Source: Frigoriglobus tundricola
GTDB lineage: Bacteria > Planctomycetota > Planctomycetia > Gemmatales > Gemmataceae
Assembly (NCBI RefSeq): GCF_013128195.2
Contig: NZ_CP053452.2
Span: 620,001-684,000 of the forward strand
Length of the DNA: 64,000 nucleotides
Reading direction: 5' to 3'
The translations under genes were made by a program, and so were the position numbers. Of this stretch, positions 18,822 through 27,803 are shown one piece after another. The notes beneath the pieces are model-generated. The model was not told the origin of the DNA. It did no database searches and saw only the letters and a program-made list of their open reading frames with translations. Within the stretch, counting starts at the first letter, position 1. Each line of letters starts with the position of its first letter.

Positions 18822-19892
18822 ATGCTCCTCGACTATCTGTTCTCCGACGAGCCGGACACGTTGCCGGGTGAGTTCTCACTCGTCCGCGTGTCGCGGCGCG
18901 CGATGGCGACGACGTTCGAGGTCGCGATCCCTGTCGGAACGCACCCGAACCCGATCGCGGCGGCCGAGGACGCGCTGGACCTTATCGACGACCTCGAAGA
19001 CCAGATGACCGTATACCGCGATCATTCCGAGGTCACGCGGCTGAACGCGCGGGCCGCGAGCGACTTCGTGGCGGTCGAAGCCGGGTTGTTTGAGTTGTTC
19101 GCACGGTGCGCGATCTGGACGAAAGAGACCGGCGGTGCGTTCGACATCGCAACGGGCGCCCTGACGAAAGCGTGGGGCTTCTACCGACGAGACGGAGCCG
19201 TTCCCCCACCGGGCGAGCTGATTGACGCGATGCGGGCGACCGGCTTCCGCCACGTTATTCTGGACGAAGCGCGGCGGGCCGTGAAGTTCCGCGTCGCCGG
19301 TCTGGAGCTGAACTTGGGCGCTGTGGGTAAGGGCTATGCACTCGACCGCGCCGCCGAACTCCTTCAGTCGAAGTGGGGCGTGCGGTCGGCGCTCCTGCAC
19401 GGTGGCGGGAGCAGCGTGCTCGCGATCGGGCACCCGCCCGGCGATGGCCGGGGGTGGCCCATCCGGCTGAAGCACCCTTCCCGGCCCGAGGAATCGCTCG
19501 GCGTGGTCCGCCTCCGCGACGCCGGACTGGGCACATCCGCTGCCACCTTCCAGTTCTTCAAGTATAATGGACGTCAACTTGGTCACCTGCTCGATCCGCG
19601 CAGTGGCTGGCCGGCGGCCGGCACGGCCAGTGCCAGCGTGACCGCCCCCACCGCCGCCGAAGCCGACGCGATGTCCACGGCCGCGTTCGTGATGGGCGCC
19701 GCCGGGACGGAACAGTTGACCCGCCTGCGGCCGGCACTCGGTGCGGTGGTGCTGAGCGACGAAGGAAGACCGCCCGCCGCGGCCCCCCTCCCTTCGGATG
19801 GAAGGCGGAGCGCCGGTGATTTGCTGGCCTTCAATCTCACCCCTGAAGCGTACTCACCTCCGGTGCCGCACGGCCCGGTTCACGCGGACTGA
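18822..19892 (+). CDS. apbE: FAD:protein FMN transferase (ApbE family)
   Basis: ATG 18822 gives 356 residues. ApbE enzymes attach FMN from FAD to threonine residues of partner proteins such as NqrB/C and RnfG. The signatures include GGAFDIATGALTKAWGF, LNLGAVGKGYALDRAAELL and LHGGGSSVLAIG, with the Mg2+-binding C-terminal ASVTAPTAAEADAMSTAAFVMG. No lipobox or clear signal is seen, which differs from many ApbE proteins. The last 40 residues (RPPAAAPLPSDGRRS) match the palindromic repeat family and look like a later extension. It is 6 bases upstream of a DoxX protein, so the two are probably co-transcribed. Confidence 0.9.
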   Translation: MLLDYLFSDEPDTLPGEFSLVRVSRRAMATTFEVAIPVGTHPNPIAAAEDALDLIDDLEDQMTVYRDHSEVTRLNARAASDFVAVEAGLFELFARCAIWTKETGGAFDIATGALTKAWGFYRRDGAVPPPGELIDAMRATGFRHVILDEARRAVKFRVAGLELNLGAVGKGYALDRAAELLQSKWGVRSALLHGGGSSVLAIGHPPGDGRGWPIRLKHPSRPEESLGVVRLRDAGLGTSAATFQFFKYNGRQLGHLLDPRSGWPAAGTASASVTAPTAAEADAMSTAAFVMGAAGTEQLTRLRPALGAVVLSDEGRPPAAAPLPSDGRRSAGDLLAFNLTPEAYSPPVPHGPVHAD

Positions 19893-19898
19893 CCTGAC

Positions 19899-21131
19899 AT
19901 GAGCCATCTGCCGATCCCGCTCTCTGTGGTGTACGCGGGCCTCGCGGGGACCGTTCTTTCGCTTCTCGTTGCCACCGCAACGAACAAGTGGTCGCCCCGC
20001 GTGTTCTTCCTCCTCACGCTGCGCCTCGCGATCGGCTGGCACTTCGCGTTCGAGGGGTTGCACAAGATCCACTCGATCTCAACCGGTCCGACCGAGACGA
20101 ACCGGCCGTTCAGCAGCGAGCCGTACTTCAAGGTCGCGCCCGGCCCGCTCGGCGAGAAGATGCGGAAGGAGTTCTCCGATCCCGGTCACGAGATCGCAAC
20201 GAAGGTCAAGGCGTCGGAAGACATCGCCCCGGCGGAGTTCAAAAAGCTGTCGGTAGAGGACCAGGCGGCCAAGTGCCCGGCTGCGGTCGTGAAGTTGATC
20301 GACGCGGTCCAGAAAGAACCGGAAAAGGAAAAGAAGAAGGCCGACGAGATCGAGGCAAAGGAAACGGCCGAGGCACCCAACGACGAGGCGAAATCCCGGG
20401 CGAAAGCAAAAGCCGATGCCGCCCGGGCAGCGGCGGCGAAGAAGGCGGAAATGTTCGAGAGCGAGGCCGGGAAGACGCTGTTCCGAGCGGCCAAAGCGAC
20501 TTACGCGCGGTGGGTGTACGGTGTGGACGCCCGCGAGTGTAAAGTGAAGAGCATCTCCGGCGAGGTGCCCCTCACCGGCCCGCAGCGGATCGAACACCTG
20601 GAATGGGTGCGCCGGTTGGCGAAGAGCGCCGAGGCGCGCGAAACGGACGGGCTCGGGAACGGTTACGGCATCGACAGCAAGCGCGTCGCCGAGTTCCGCA
20701 TGGACGCACTGACTGCCGAGACCGAACTGGCCCGGGACGCGAACGCCTTCATCGCCGAACTCAAGAAAGACCTCAACGGCGGTAGCGCGGTCGAAGAGCC
20801 CACGGAACTGAGCAACGGCCAGTGGCTCGACCGCTACACGATGTGGTTCATTTTTCTGGTCGGCGTGTGCCTGATGGCCGGTCTGTTCACCCGGCTCGCG
20901 TGCGTCCTCGCGGCCGGCTTCCTGGTGATGACCTACCTCGCGCACCCGGCCTTCCCGTGGTACCCGCTCCCGCCGAACACGGAAGGCAACCCGGTGTTCA
21001 TCAACAAGAACGTGATCGAGGCCCTCGCGCTGCTCGCCCTCGCCTGTTACCCCACGGGCCGGTGGCTCGGTCTCGACGCCCTCGTCCTGCGCCCGTTCTG
21101 CAAGTACAAGGGCGAAGCGCCGGTTGCGTAG
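19899..21131 (+). CDS. DoxX-family membrane protein with a long charged insertion
   Basis: This is a 410-residue protein. The N-terminal helices contain the DoxX signature LRLAIGWHFAFEGLHKIHS (about 45-63), and the last three helices (FIFLVGVCLMAGLFTRL, AAGFLVMTYLAHPAFPW, NVIEALALLALACYPTGRWLGLD) complete the fold. Between them lies a segment of about 230 residues that is very rich in lysine, glutamate and alanine (EKEKKKADEIEAKETAEAPN) and likely coiled coil. Classical DoxX proteins have about 130-180 residues, so this is a large extramembrane insertion. The Gfo/Idh/MocA gene follows. Confidence 0.75.
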   Translation: MSHLPIPLSVVYAGLAGTVLSLLVATATNKWSPRVFFLLTLRLAIGWHFAFEGLHKIHSISTGPTETNRPFSSEPYFKVAPGPLGEKMRKEFSDPGHEIATKVKASEDIAPAEFKKLSVEDQAAKCPAAVVKLIDAVQKEPEKEKKKADEIEAKETAEAPNDEAKSRAKAKADAARAAAAKKAEMFESEAGKTLFRAAKATYARWVYGVDARECKVKSISGEVPLTGPQRIEHLEWVRRLAKSAEARETDGLGNGYGIDSKRVAEFRMDALTAETELARDANAFIAELKKDLNGGSAVEEPTELSNGQWLDRYTMWFIFLVGVCLMAGLFTRLACVLAAGFLVMTYLAHPAFPWYPLPPNTEGNPVFINKNVIEALALLALACYPTGRWLGLDALVLRPFCKYKGEAPVA

Positions 21132-21172
21132 TCGCCCGTGCCGAACGTCTTTCTGCGGCCCTGATCCTCGCC

Positions 21173-21178
21173 TACAAT
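21173..21178 (+). promoter_or_regulatory. -10-like element upstream of the oxidoreductase gene
   Basis: TACAATCCGA starts at 21173, 38 bases before the ATG. Similar TAYAATYCGR elements stand upstream of two other genes in the window (27752 and 43882). No clear -35 is visible. Confidence 0.4.
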
Positions 21179-21215
21179 CCGACAAGCCAAGAATACCCTT
21201 CGCGGAGTGGAAAAC

Positions 21216-22973
21216 ATGGCGCTCGACCTGACGCCCGAACAAAAGGCGACCGGTAAGACGAACTTCGAGCAGGCGAGCGGCGATCTCGCCCGCGCGGGCA
21301 AGATGAACACGCTGGCGACCGGCGGCACCGACCCCAAGCACCCGGACCGGCGCGACGTCCTCAAGGCCGGACTGGCCGCGGGGGCCGTGGTTCCGGTGTC
21401 GGCGGCCGTGTACTTCGGGTACGAGTCGTGGAAGGGGAACAAGGCGGTCAAGACCGCCCTCATCGGCTGCGGCGACGAGGGCGGCGTGCTCATCGGCGAC
21501 CACAACCCGGAGTACAACGAGATCGTCGCCGTGTGCGACATCCGACCGTCGAACATCAAGCGCATCTTCGACGGCGACACCGGACCGCGCAAGGGGCTGA
21601 AAAAGGTCTACGGCGAGGCCACCGCCAAGAAAATCGCCAAGTACGACAGCCTCTCCGCTCTGCTCGCGGACAAATCGAAGCTCGGCCTCGAAGCCGTCGT
21701 CATCGCCACCCCGCTCAACACGCACGACGTCATCGCCAAAACGTGCATGGACGCCGGCTTGCACGTGCTGTGCGAGAAGCTGATGGCCCGCGACGTCACC
21801 CGCTGCAAGGGGATGATCCAGTACGCCAAAGAGAAGGGCGCGCTCCTCTCCATCGGCCACCAGCGGCACTACAGCACGCTGTACGCGCAGTCGCTCGAAC
21901 TCATCGAGAACGGCATCCTGGGCGACATCAAGCACATCCGCGCCCTGTGGCACCGGAACAACTCCTGGCCCTACGACCCCCGGGCGTTCAACAAGGAGAA
22001 GTACGCCGAAGAGTACGGCATCCCGTACTACGTCGATTCGTGGTGGAAGGAAGTCCCGCGCGAGGACGCCGCGGCCCTGCCCCCGGCGAAACTGGCCGAA
22101 CTCGCGTTCGGCGACCCCTCGAAGTACGGGTTCAAGGACGTCGCCGAACTGGTCCGCTGGCGCTGCTCCGAGAAAACCGGCGGGGGCCTGATGGCCGAAC
22201 TCGGCAGCCACCAGCTCGACGCCTCCTCGATCATCCTCGGCCACGTTCACCCGCTCTCGGTCCAGGGCGTCGGCGGCAAGTTCTTCTACGGCCCGGGGCG
22301 CAACGACCGCGAGAGCGACGACGGCGTGTTCGTCACGTTCGAGTTCCCCGGCCCGAAGCACCCGAAGGCGCACAAGGGCGGGAAGGACGAGAACGACGTC
22401 GTGGTGGTCACCTTCACCTCGTTCAACAGCAACGAGTTTGAGGGCTACGGCGAATGGGTCATGGGCAGCCAGGGCACCATGTTCCTGGAAAAGGAATCCG
22501 ACGTGTACCTGTGGCGCGAGAAGGACAAGAGCAAGAAGGGCGACAGCGGCGGGCGCGAGACGAAGATCACCGTCAGCGGGGCGGGCGGCGGCAAGCCGGT
22601 GATGGAATCGGCGAGCACCTGGGGCGGCGGCGGCGCGACCGGCGCTCCCACGAAGACGGCGACCGGCGGGATGGCCTGGGACAGCGCCGTCCGGGGCTAC
22701 CGCACGGAGATGGAGCACTTCGCGTACTGCCTGCGTGAGTGGCAGAAGCGGGGCGGCAAGGTGAGCTACGAGAAGGACACCGCGACCGGCAAACTCAAGC
22801 ACGCGGACATCATCCCGCGGTGCCACGGCGAGGTGGCGATGGCCGACGCGATCATCGCGCTGACCGCCAACATGGCGATGGCGAGCCGCAAGCGCATCGA
22901 GTTCGAGGACGCGTGGTTCGACGCCGACAAGCCCGACGCGCCCGAAACGAAGTACGGAACCAAGAAGGCTTGA
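21216..22973 (+). CDS. Gfo/Idh/MocA family oxidoreductase with twin-arginine-like signal
   Basis: ATG 21216 gives 585 residues. The N-terminal part has DRRDVLKAGLAAGAVVPVSAAVYFGY (about 45-70), resembling a Tat signal that sits unusually deep after a 45-residue polar leader. The Rossmann domain follows (VKTALIGCGDEGGVLIGDHN, then VCDIRPSN and EAVVIATPLNTHD), with the conserved catalytic-region motif CEKLMARDVTRC (usually EKP). The C-terminal domain has inserts rich in glycine. Such proteins oxidise or epimerise sugars or cyclitols with NAD(P) and are greatly expanded in planctomycetes. It faces a DUF1080 gene across a large palindrome. Confidence 0.9.
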   Translation: MALDLTPEQKATGKTNFEQASGDLARAGKMNTLATGGTDPKHPDRRDVLKAGLAAGAVVPVSAAVYFGYESWKGNKAVKTALIGCGDEGGVLIGDHNPEYNEIVAVCDIRPSNIKRIFDGDTGPRKGLKKVYGEATAKKIAKYDSLSALLADKSKLGLEAVVIATPLNTHDVIAKTCMDAGLHVLCEKLMARDVTRCKGMIQYAKEKGALLSIGHQRHYSTLYAQSLELIENGILGDIKHIRALWHRNNSWPYDPRAFNKEKYAEEYGIPYYVDSWWKEVPREDAAALPPAKLAELAFGDPSKYGFKDVAELVRWRCSEKTGGGLMAELGSHQLDASSIILGHVHPLSVQGVGGKFFYGPGRNDRESDDGVFVTFEFPGPKHPKAHKGGKDENDVVVVTFTSFNSNEFEGYGEWVMGSQGTMFLEKESDVYLWREKDKSKKGDSGGRETKITVSGAGGGKPVMESASTWGGGGATGAPTKTATGGMAWDSAVRGYRTEMEHFAYCLREWQKRGGKVSYEKDTATGKLKHADIIPRCHGEVAMADAIIALTANMAMASRKRIEFEDAWFDADKPDAPETKYGTKKA

Positions 22974-22992
22974 ACCGAGTCGGAAGGCCCAT

Positions 22993-23108
22993 AAGGCCGA
23001 GCCGTAAAGTCGCAAAGTCGCAAGTCATAAAGTCGAAGACCCGAGGGCTGAGGTCTTCGACTTTATGACTTGCGACTTTACGACTTTACGGCCTTACGGC
23101 TCGGCCTT
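22993..23108. repeat. Large inverted repeat between convergent genes (AAGTCGCAAGTC type)
   Basis: Arms 22993-23041 and 23052-23108 pair almost fully. The innermost 28 bases are perfect and read AAAGTCGCAAGTCATAAAGT onward. The outer arms start AAGGCCGAGCCGTAA. The right arm has an 8-base extra GGCCGTAA-like unit. The loop is about 10 bases. A shorter relative lies at 44869-44926. Confidence 0.85.
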
Positions 23109-23112
23109 TCGA

Positions 23113-24192
23113 CTACGGTAGCGGAGCGATCCGGATGTTGCGGAACAGGATGTCCGTCGTCGGGTCGTGCCCCTGAATCGAGAGCGGCCCCTTCGCGGCG
23201 CGATAGCCCTGGCGCGGGTTGTCGCTCTCTTTTCGCTCGTCGGTCCAATCGACGGTCTGGTAGCCGTTCACCCACGTCGAAATGTGCTTGCCGTCCGCGG
23301 CGACGGTCATCGTGAACCACTCGTTGTCGTTGCTCACCACCTTCCGCGCCGGGACGCGGCGGTAGATCGCACCCGTGCCGAAGTCCAGGGGCTTCGTGCG
23401 GTCCTCCTTGAACGCGTTCTGGATCTGGGCCTCGTAACCGTTCTGGTACTGGCCCGGGACGCAGCGGAAGAACACCCCGCTGTTGAGCGCCGCACCGAGA
23501 GTTTTGCATTCGAGCTGAAGCACGAAGTTGTCGAACTCCTTCTCCGAGACGAGGTCACCGGGACCGTTCTTGACCGATAACTCGCCGTCCTTCGTCACCT
23601 CCCACTTCGATGCCATCCGCTTGGGGTCGGCCGCGTTGACCTTCCAGCCGTCGAGGTTCTTGCCGGTGAAGAGAGCTTTCGTTTCCAGCGGACGCAGTTT
23701 GATCGAACGGAGTTTGACATCGCTGTCACCACTCGAAACGATGCAGATCGGAGCGTTCTGGGCGCCGTCCGGCCGCTCACCACCGACCGTAGTGAGGTCT
23801 CCGGACGAGTTACCAAAACTTATTTCGTTCGAGTTCGATCGAATCGTGTAAGTGTCCCAGGCCTTTATCTTCTCGGCGTGTGCGAGTGGCGCTTTCATCG
23901 TGTGGTAGATGAGCGCTCCCCCGATCACGTCGAACGACACCTCGTAGTGCTTGATGAGTGCTGTCGGGTATACGGTTGTCTTCTTACCCTTCGGCAACAT
24001 CAATACGCCGTCTTTCACTTCGGCCGTGCCCTCGATCTTCCACCCGAACGTCGTTTCGCCGTCGAAGAGCAGAATCCAGCCGTCCGCGATTTCCTTCGGA
24101 GTGAGCGTGTTCGGCTTCGGTTTGTCCTTCTCCTCAGCGAAGACGGGAGATGGGACCGCAAGGGCGACACACGCGGCGAGTAAGCGGAGCAT
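23113..24192 (-). CDS. Secreted DUF1080 (3-keto-disaccharide hydrolase-like) protein
   Basis: This is a 359-residue protein. A signal peptide (MLRLLAACVALAVPSPVFAEE) is followed by two beta-sandwich repeats of the DUF1080/LamG-like fold. The first starts at GWILLFDGETTFGWKIEG and the second at TKALFTGKNLDGWKVNAADPKRMASKWEVTKDGELSVK, with NFVLQLECKTLGAALNSGVFFRC and NEWFTMTVAADGKHISTWVNGYQTVDW. Family members include 3-keto-glycoside hydrolases and often pair with Gfo/Idh/MocA oxidoreductases. The neighbouring oxidoreductase suggests a shared keto-sugar pathway outside the cytoplasm. Confidence 0.88.
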   Translation of the reverse strand: MLRLLAACVALAVPSPVFAEEKDKPKPNTLTPKEIADGWILLFDGETTFGWKIEGTAEVKDGVLMLPKGKKTTVYPTALIKHYEVSFDVIGGALIYHTMKAPLAHAEKIKAWDTYTIRSNSNEISFGNSSGDLTTVGGERPDGAQNAPICIVSSGDSDVKLRSIKLRPLETKALFTGKNLDGWKVNAADPKRMASKWEVTKDGELSVKNGPGDLVSEKEFDNFVLQLECKTLGAALNSGVFFRCVPGQYQNGYEAQIQNAFKEDRTKPLDFGTGAIYRRVPARKVVSNDNEWFTMTVAADGKHISTWVNGYQTVDWTDERKESDNPRQGYRAAKGPLSIQGHDPTTDILFRNIRIAPLP

Positions 24193-24215
24193 GAGTTCCT
24201 CCGTGGGATCCGTGC

Positions 24216-24254
24216 TTGTGGTGGGACGGCGCAGGACCTTGTCCCACCCTACAA
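24216..24254. repeat. Degenerate inverted repeat of the TTGTAGGGTGGG family
   Basis: TTGTGGTGGGAC (24216-24227) pairs with GTCCCACCCTACAA (24241-24254) with a two-base slip. The terminus matches the palindrome at 9717-9773. The right arm overlaps the stop codon of the SDR gene. Confidence 0.55.
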
Positions 24255-25103
24255 AACCGACTCACGCACCGCCACCGGCAGCCCGTCGCGGTAACTCGCG
24301 AACTCTGGCACCCAGCCGAGCGCGGCACGGGCCTTGGAAGAGTCGATGCGGCGGTTCGGTGCGCCGGGCTCGGCGCGGTGGTCGAATTTCGCCTCCGGCG
24401 CGTGGAGCAGTTCGGCGAGCCGGGTGTAGAAGTCACGCCGGGGTACCGGCGTGCCATCGGCAATGTGATAGGTCTCGGACGGCACGCCGCGGGCTTCGGC
24501 GCACAGCACCGCGGCCGCACCGTCGGCCACGTGAACGAGGTTCAGCCACTTGTCCGCGTCCCCGACGAGCGGTTCGCCCCTTAGTATCGGCTGTTTCCGC
24601 AGCAGGCGGTCCGGGCCATAAAGACCGGCGAACCGGAGAACGATCGCGTCGGGTCGGTGCGCCCGCAGCAGTTGTTCGGCTTCGAGCACGATCCGCCCCG
24701 ATTCTTCGGTCGGTTCCGTGGCGCTCGCCTCCGTCACCCAGCCGCCATCGGACTGACCGTAAACGCTCGTGCTGGACACGTAGAGGAACCGGGCACATGT
24801 CGGCAGCGCGGCCAGCACGTTCGCGAGGCCGGAGACGTACACGTCTCTCATCGGCCTGCCCGCGGCGCGGTCCCAACCGACCGCATAGAGGACCGTGGCC
24901 GCCCCCGGGAGCGCGCGCAGACTCCCGGGTTCGAGAACGTCGCCGCCGATCGGTTCGATGCCGCTCGCACGGAGCGCGTCCGCGTTTCCGCGCGTGAGTG
25001 CCGCGACCCGGTGCCCGGCGCCGCGCCACAACCGCGCGACGCGCCGGCCGAGGTAGCCGCAACCGAGGATCAAATGCGGTGCTGTAACTTCAAGGGGTGA
25101 CAT
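24249..25103 (-). CDS. NAD-dependent epimerase/dehydratase (extended SDR, YeeZ-like)
   Basis: ATG 25103 gives 284 residues; GTG 25112 would add three. The Rossmann glycine motif reads LILGCGYLGRRVARLW, and the catalytic region has YVSSTSVYGQSDG with the SDR tyrosine, although the usual YxxxK lysine is replaced (YGQSD). Downstream motifs are LRFAGLYGPDR, LNLVHVADGAAAVLCA and YHIADG. It most resembles YeeZ-type NAD-binding proteins of unknown substrate. The altered active site may change or abolish catalysis. It is a single gene on the minus strand next to the DUF1080 gene. Confidence 0.8.
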   Translation of the reverse strand: MSPLEVTAPHLILGCGYLGRRVARLWRGAGHRVAALTRGNADALRASGIEPIGGDVLEPGSLRALPGAATVLYAVGWDRAAGRPMRDVYVSGLANVLAALPTCARFLYVSSTSVYGQSDGGWVTEASATEPTEESGRIVLEAEQLLRAHRPDAIVLRFAGLYGPDRLLRKQPILRGEPLVGDADKWLNLVHVADGAAAVLCAEARGVPSETYHIADGTPVPRRDFYTRLAELLHAPEAKFDHRAEPGAPNRRIDSSKARAALGWVPEFASYRDGLPVAVRESVL

Positions 25104-25174
25104 CGGACGCACAATACCCTAACTATTCAACTTGACGCCAGTGGTTTACCAACGGTCCCAGGCACTTACCGCGC

Positions 25175-27662
25175 ATGTCCGATACGCTTGCCGCCGCGTC
25201 CGATCTCGCCCCCGCAGAAGCTGCACCCGGGGAGGTGCTGCCGTTTCCGGCCGAGCAGACGCCCCCGGCCGGGCTCGTCCCACAGGCCCCACCGCGGGAG
25301 CGGTTGGCGTGGTACGCGGGGGCCATGACCCTGGCGCTGGTGCTCGCCACGCTCGGCATGCAGCTCTGGAACCGCGACCTGCACGCACCGTTTTATTACG
25401 ACCGGGACGGGCTCCTGTACCTCCCGGTGGTCAAGACGACGGTCGCGACGGGCAGCCAGTGGCACACCGAACAGCTCGGCGCGCCGGGCGAGCAGGACCT
25501 GCACGACTTCCCGATCATCGACTACCTGCACTTCGCCGCGCTCTGGCTCATCGGCCGCGTGTTCTCCGACACCGTCCTCGTCTACAACGTCTACGGCATC
25601 CTCAACTACCCGCTCACGGTCCTGACGGCGATGTGGGTGCTGCGCTGGCTCCGGCTGACGCTGCCGGCCGCGGCGGTGGGTGCGGTCCTCTACGCCTTCA
25701 TACCGTACCACCAGGAGCGGTACCAGTACCATTACTTTCTGGCCGCGTACTGGTGGGTCCCGGTCTCGCTGGTGCCGGCACTGGCCATCACCAAGGGCAC
25801 GTTCCCGTTCTTCCGCCGCGGACCCGACGGGCGGTACCCGCCCGTGTCGATCGACTGGCCGCACGTGTGGGCGGTGGTGCGGGCCGCGGCGCGCGGGTCC
25901 GGTGCCGCGTGGAAAGCGGCCCTCGCCTGGGCCGCGCGCCGTGCGGTTCGGCCTGTCCGAGGCGGGCACGCGGCGGGCACTCGGCCCGATCGCGATCGGG
26001 GTCGTGACCGCCGCGGCCGGGGCGTACTACGCGTTCTTCGCCTGCGCCACCTACGCGTTCGCCGGCGCGTACGGCTGGGTCGTGTACCGCACCTGGCGCG
26101 CCGCGGCCGCGGCCGCGCTCGTGACCGCCCCCGTCATCGCGGCCGGGCTCGTGTACCACGCCCCGACGTTCGTGTACCACAGCAAGTACGGGAAAAACCC
26201 GATCACCCAGCGCTACCCGCAGGAGGCGGACGTGTACGGGCTGAAGATCGCCCACCTGCTCCTGCCGGCGAACGACCACAACCTCCGCCTGTTCGCGAAC
26301 CTGCGGGCCACGTTCTCGGGCGCCCCGAGCCGGCCGTCGGAGGACGAGACCGCCGGCTCGCTGGGCCTCATCGGCGGGGCCGGGTTGGTCGCGCTCCTGG
26401 GGCTGACGTTCCTGCCCGCCCGGCGCTTGTGGCCGGAAGGCGCCGTCGCCGCGCTCACGCTGTTCCTCGTGCTGCTCGGCACCATCGGGTCCTTCGGCTC
26501 GATATTCAACTTGATCGTGATAGCGGACATCCGGGCGTACAACCGCATCTGCGTGTTCATCGCGTTCCTCTGCTTCTTCATCGTGATGTGGTGGCTGGAC
26601 CGGTTCCTCCTCGCCCGCACCGGCCGGTGGGCGCGGAAGGCGCGGTACCCGGTCTTCGCGGCGGTCCTGCTCTTCGGCTACTTCGACGAGACGCCGTGGG
26701 GGTGGAACCCGATTAACCCCACGGCGATGGACAAGGTGGACCTGTTCGCGGAGCGGTTCCGGGCCGACAAGGAGTTCTTCAAGCGGATCGAGGACTCGAT
26801 GCCGGCCGGGGCCAAGGTGTTCTGCCTCCCATACACGGGGTTCCCCGAAACCGCGCCGGTTCACAAAATGGGCACCTACGAACACCTCCGCGGGTACGTC
26901 CTGACCGACAGGCTGCGCTGGAGCGCCGGGGCGATGAAGGGGCGCGAGGCGGACGCGTGGCAACGGGACGTGGTGTGGGCCAAGCTGGACGAGTTGCTCC
27001 GGCGGATCGTGGTTCGGGGGTTCGACGGGATCCTGATCGACGGCCGCGGGTTCATGGAGACCCGGGGCGTGGACCCGGCGGTGGCCATCATCAACCGGAC
27101 CAACGTCCTGTACCAGGGAATGGCCGGGCCGTCCGCCGGGCGCCTCCCGGAAATCGTCCACGAGGACGGCAAGCAGTTCTTCCTGGACCTGCGCCCGTAC
27201 CGGGACGCGTACCAGCGGCTCGACCCGGTCGGGTACGCGCGGAGCGCGACCGAGGAAGCGGAGTGGGTGGCCCCCCTGTGGTTGGGAGGCTTCGAAATCG
27301 ACGAACACGGCGGTGATCGCCACATCTGGGGGCCGTTCAAGTCCCAACTCGTCCTCGTCAACCCCACCGACCGCACCCGCAAGTTCGATATGAGCTTCAC
27401 GATGGGACCGATCTCCGCCGGCCCGTTCGATGTCACCATCGGCCCCCCGATTAACGACGCGTTCCAACTCGACAACAGTCCGGAGCCGACGGACACCCAC
27501 GACCGGAAGCGCACCGGGGTGTCACGGAAGTATTCCATCGAGCTGCCCCCGGGCCGCACGATCATTCCGTTCCGGTGCCGCCCGCCGGAGCACTACATAT
27601 CGGTTGAGAAGCGAAACCTCAGCTATTACATCAAGGACTTCAAGCTCAAGGAACGCCGGTAA
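25175..27662 (+). pseudogene. Large multipass membrane protein (glycosyltransferase-like), frameshifted
   Basis: From ATG 25175 the frame encodes about 255 residues of membrane protein (YAGAMTLALVLATLGMQLWN, a lumenal loop with DFPIIDYLHF, then YNVYGILNYPLTVLTAMWVLRWL). Near 25935-25950 the frame becomes non-native (RPVRGGHAAGTRPDRDRG) while the +1 frame continues the protein (RFGLSEAGTRRALGPIAIGVVTAAAGAYYAFFACATYAFAG). That frame runs to 27662, with several more membrane helices and a soluble C-terminus. The joined protein would have about 828 residues. Its early loop acidic residues and topology resemble GT-C type glycosyltransferases, but no family is certain. It is either a true frameshift mutation or an assembly error. 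Confidence 0.7.
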
Positions 27663-27751
27663 GTTTTACACCCGCCAGCCCCGCACGCGCGCCACGAATC
27701 CCCGTTCGGCGGGCGCGGTCCGAACACTGAAAGCGGCCCGCGCCCGCCGCG

Positions 27752-27757
27752 TATAAT
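27752..27757 (+). promoter_or_regulatory. -10 element upstream of glutamate dehydrogenase
   Basis: TATAATTCGG starts at 27752, which places a start site about 40 bases before the ATG at 27804. It is a perfect -10 hexamer, but no convincing -35 is seen. Confidence 0.5.
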
Positions 27758-27803
27758 TCGGTAGTGCCATCAGACGGCTCCTCTCCCCGTTTCGAGGTGC
27801 GGT

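Noticed and set aside
20079-23015. 978-residue minus-strand open frame across the DoxX and oxidoreductase genes
   Set aside because: Both plus-strand genes have strong family motifs; the antisense frame has none.
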